A DNA stretch of 22,423 nt from a virus, in IMG/VR virus record IMGVR_UViG_3300033153_005726, positions 64,001-86,423 of that record; one strand, given 5' to 3'. The notes beneath the pieces are model-generated. The model was not told the origin of the DNA. It ran no database searches and saw nothing but the letters and a program-made list of their open reading frames with translations. A program made the position numbers and the translations under genes. Positions 21,093-22,423 of this stretch are shown one piece after another (position 1 is the first letter of the stretch; each line of letters opens with the position of its first letter).

Positions 21093-21149
21093 AATAAACT
21101 GGAAGTAGAAAGAACACGTAACTAACTAATATCACAGGAGTAAATCATC

Positions 21150-21437
21150 GTGAAAAATAAATGTATTTCCGGGATCTCATATAGGAGCGTGAATGCAGCG
21201 AAAGAATCATTACACCGACAACAGGACTATGGGTGCCGTGTTAAGAGAGCCTACAGATGTAAGGAATGTGGGATGTTTCACTTAACAAGTAGTTCACGGC
21301 CATACCATAAAGAAGGAAGGGGGAGGGGGAAGAATAAGAGAATAAATGCCAAGACAGCCTTTTTAAGAAAGATGCTTGAGAGAAGAACTGCTAAACAGTT
21401 ATTACTAGGTAGACAACTCATGGAAGAATTAGTATGA
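21150..21437 (+). CDS. Small basic protein with zinc-ribbon motif
   Basis: GTG start at 21150 behind CACAGGAG. The 95 residues include RAYRCKECGMFHLTS (about 34-48), a CxxCG-xx-HLT signature seen in a group of small phage proteins with a single zinc ribbon. A basic, glycine/lysine-rich tail (HKEGRGRGKNKRINAKTAFL) and a C-terminal helix follow. It likely binds nucleic acid. The stop TGA overlaps the ATG of the next frame (ATGA at 21434-21437). Confidence 0.75.
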   Translation: MKNKCISGISYRSVNAAKESLHRQQDYGCRVKRAYRCKECGMFHLTSSSRPYHKEGRGRGKNKRINAKTAFLRKMLERRTAKQLLLGRQLMEELV

Positions 21438-21535
21438 ACGGTGGGGGAGGAGTTAAGAACGGTGGGGGAGGAGTTAAGAACGGTGGGGGAGGAGTTATGA
21501 ACGGGGAGGAGTTAAGAAATGGGTATCACTATTAG
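21434..21535 (+). CDS. 33-residue Gly/Val repeat peptide, coupled ORF
   Basis: ATG at 21434 overlaps the previous stop (ATGA) and reads MNGGGGVKNGGGGVKNGGGG, then VMNGEELRNGYHY and TAG. It is encoded entirely by a 21-bp repeat. It may be a by-product of repeat expansion; no function is proposed. Confidence 0.35.
   Translation: MNGGGGVKNGGGGVKNGGGGVMNGEELRNGYHY
21437..21516 (+). repeat. 21-bp tandem repeat carrying multiple SD sites
   Basis: Three units, at 21437-21457, 21458-21478 and 21479-21499, plus a shorter fourth, all contain GGAGGAGTTA. Each is a near-perfect SD; the last serves the ATG at 21519. An array of SDs in front of a gene is unusual. Confidence 0.85.
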
Positions 21536-21815
21536 AGTAGGAGTTATTGCTATTGCTATTGGATTTGCTATAGCAGATGGAGTAGCAAGCAAGGATAGCG
21601 GTCACGAAACTTACCCTATTAAAGACTGTTGCCAGAACGGAGTGGGAAACCAGAACGGAGTGGGAAACCAGAATAAGTTGTTTGAATACCGTGCAGAGGA
21701 AAGGGACAAGAAGTTTATTGAAGATACAAAGTATAAACAAAGAAGGAGGGAAGAAAGGGCTAGAGAGAGGAATGAAGACTTTGATTACAAGATAAACCTT
21801 ATACTAGAGAATTAG
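21519..21815 (+). CDS. Small membrane-anchored charged protein, unknown
   Basis: 98 residues behind GGGGAGGAGTTAAGAA. The N-terminus is one hydrophobic segment (GITIRVGVIAIAIGFAIADG), then GHETYPIKDCC, a duplicated NGVGNQ (18-bp DNA repeat at 21632-21667), and a highly charged helix (YRAEERDKKFIEDTKYKQRR). It reads as a membrane anchor plus cytoplasmic or periplasmic coiled coil. No family recognised. It is in the early cluster, far from where lysis genes would be expected, so a spanin identity is unproved. Confidence 0.72.
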   Translation: MGITIRVGVIAIAIGFAIADGVASKDSGHETYPIKDCCQNGVGNQNGVGNQNKLFEYRAEERDKKFIEDTKYKQRRREERARERNEDFDYKINLILEN

Positions 21816-21818
21816 GAT

Positions 21819-22091
21819 ATGACTGAATGTAAGAGAAGTGCTGCTGGAAAAGGATACGTAGAATTGTGTTGTGGGACATGTTACAATGTACAAGAGTGTA
21901 CTGTACTAGACATTACCAATAAAGAAGATTGTACTGGATGGAGTAGTGCAGAAGAAGTATGCACTAGGTGTAAGTTTAACAAGGGGGAGGAAGATGTATT
22001 GAGACATCCCTTAGACGATAGGGATATGGTAGCCGTGGTAGAAGGTACCAAGGTGTGCATTTACTGCAAAGAGTGTAAAGAGGAAATATAG
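21819..22091 (+). CDS. Small cysteine-rich protein, likely zinc-binding
   Basis: The 90 residues have a Cys-rich pattern: CCGTC (17-21), Cys27, Cys38, CTRC (48-51), CIYCKEC (80-86). That gives at least two metal-site-like groups. Acidic loops occur between (DITNKEDCTGW, VEGTKVCIY). The weak SD (TAGGAT) and a gap of 3 bases after the previous gene suggest coupling. No family recognised. Confidence 0.72.
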   Translation: MTECKRSAAGKGYVELCCGTCYNVQECTVLDITNKEDCTGWSSAEEVCTRCKFNKGEEDVLRHPLDDRDMVAVVEGTKVCIYCKECKEEI

Positions 22092-22237
22092 CTGAATTGG
22101 GCTGAATTGGATTCTATATGGGGTGGCTTAGATCTATACGGTTGCAAATAGACATAACCCCCTGTATAGTATATGTATCAGTGTATGTATCAATGGGTAA
22201 CTCAATAAAGGGATACCCGTAACGTAGGAGACTTAAT
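22091..22237 (+). other. Gap with repeats before the last gene
   Basis: GCTGAATTGG is duplicated in tandem (22091-22110), and a 12-bp tandem repeat GTATATGTATCA / GTGTATGTATCA lies at 22169-22192. The octamer GGGGTGGC is near 22120. A stem TGGGTA / TACCCG spans about 22195-22219. The promoter is listed separately. Confidence 0.6.
22142..22170 (+). promoter_or_regulatory. Early promoter TTGCAA-17-TATAGT
   Basis: -35 TTGCAA (22142-22147), 17-base spacer, -10 TATAGT (22165-22170). The first 13 bases (TTGCAAATAGACA) are identical to the promoter at 20234. Confidence 0.68.
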
Positions 22238-22423
22238 ATGTCAGTTCCATTGAATAACGAAGTATCAACTGTTAGCGTGAAGAAGAAGAGTGCACGTAGC
22301 AAGACCATGTGTACTATGACGAAGGTGTTCGATGCGATGAATGAAACCCGTCAGCAGTACCAGGATGGGTTGCTTCACAGAGGTGAGGCAGTAAGGATTA
22401 TGCAAAGGAAGTTGGAAGAGTTA
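22238..22423 (+). CDS. Early gene, N-terminal part only (runs off right edge)
   Basis: ATG at 22238 behind GTAGGAGACTTAAT. The 62 visible codons are open to the window end. Text starts MSVPLNNEVSTVSVKKKSAR, then KTMCTMTKVFDAMNETRQQY and QDGLLHRGEAVRIMQRKLEE, a basic N-terminus followed by helices. No function can be assigned from the fragment. Confidence 0.65.
   Translation, partial: MSVPLNNEVSTVSVKKKSARSKTMCTMTKVFDAMNETRQQYQDGLLHRGEAVRIMQRKLEEL

Overview
This window looks like part of the genome of a tailed double-stranded DNA phage (Caudoviricetes), probably of siphovirus type. A complete head and neck block, a tail tube gene, a frameshifted tail assembly chaperone and a long tape measure gene are present, and no sheath gene is seen. 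The portal resembles the DUF4055 family and the coat protein resembles the P22 type of the HK97 fold. Base composition is AT-rich. Consensus-like sigma70 promoters and strong Shine-Dalgarno (SD) sites fit a bacterial host, perhaps a gammaproteobacterium, but nothing in the sequence fixes the host.

Positions 1-14031 are one leftward late operon. In transcription order it holds a 90-residue unknown, the terminase small subunit, a small basic unknown, the terminase large subunit interrupted by an intein, the portal, the scaffold, an HNH-AP2 endonuclease, the major capsid protein, a small K/E/P-rich protein, a DnaT-like head-tail adaptor, a head closure protein, an HK97 gp10-like neck protein, the tail terminator, the tail tube, the tail assembly chaperone with a GGGAAAC -1 frameshift signal, and a tape measure protein that runs off the left edge. 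Most genes abut or overlap. A strong leftward promoter sits at 14113-14141 and a second lies inside the operon at 7783-7811, ahead of the capsid gene.

Positions 14086-15104 form a divergent control region with no gene. It holds phased 11-bp iterons, a 17-bp palindrome, a perfect 9-bp inverted repeat, a 13-bp triplet repeat, a hexamer array and three copies of a 49-bp repeat. It is a good candidate for the replication origin or the early/late switch.

Positions 15105-22423 hold small rightward genes, almost all unrecognised and many acidic, as expected of early, host-directed phage genes. Two of them (15105-15809 and 20326-20814) are clearly paralogous. The spaces between genes are unusual: nearly every one carries one or more strong hairpins just before the next SD site. 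Several lie immediately behind a sigma70 promoter and share an ACYTAC-type loop. A 465-bp gap at 19861-20325 is dense in stems and includes two mutually exclusive ones, so it may be a structured RNA. The right end carries tandemly repeated SD sites, very small ORFs and cysteine-rich small proteins.
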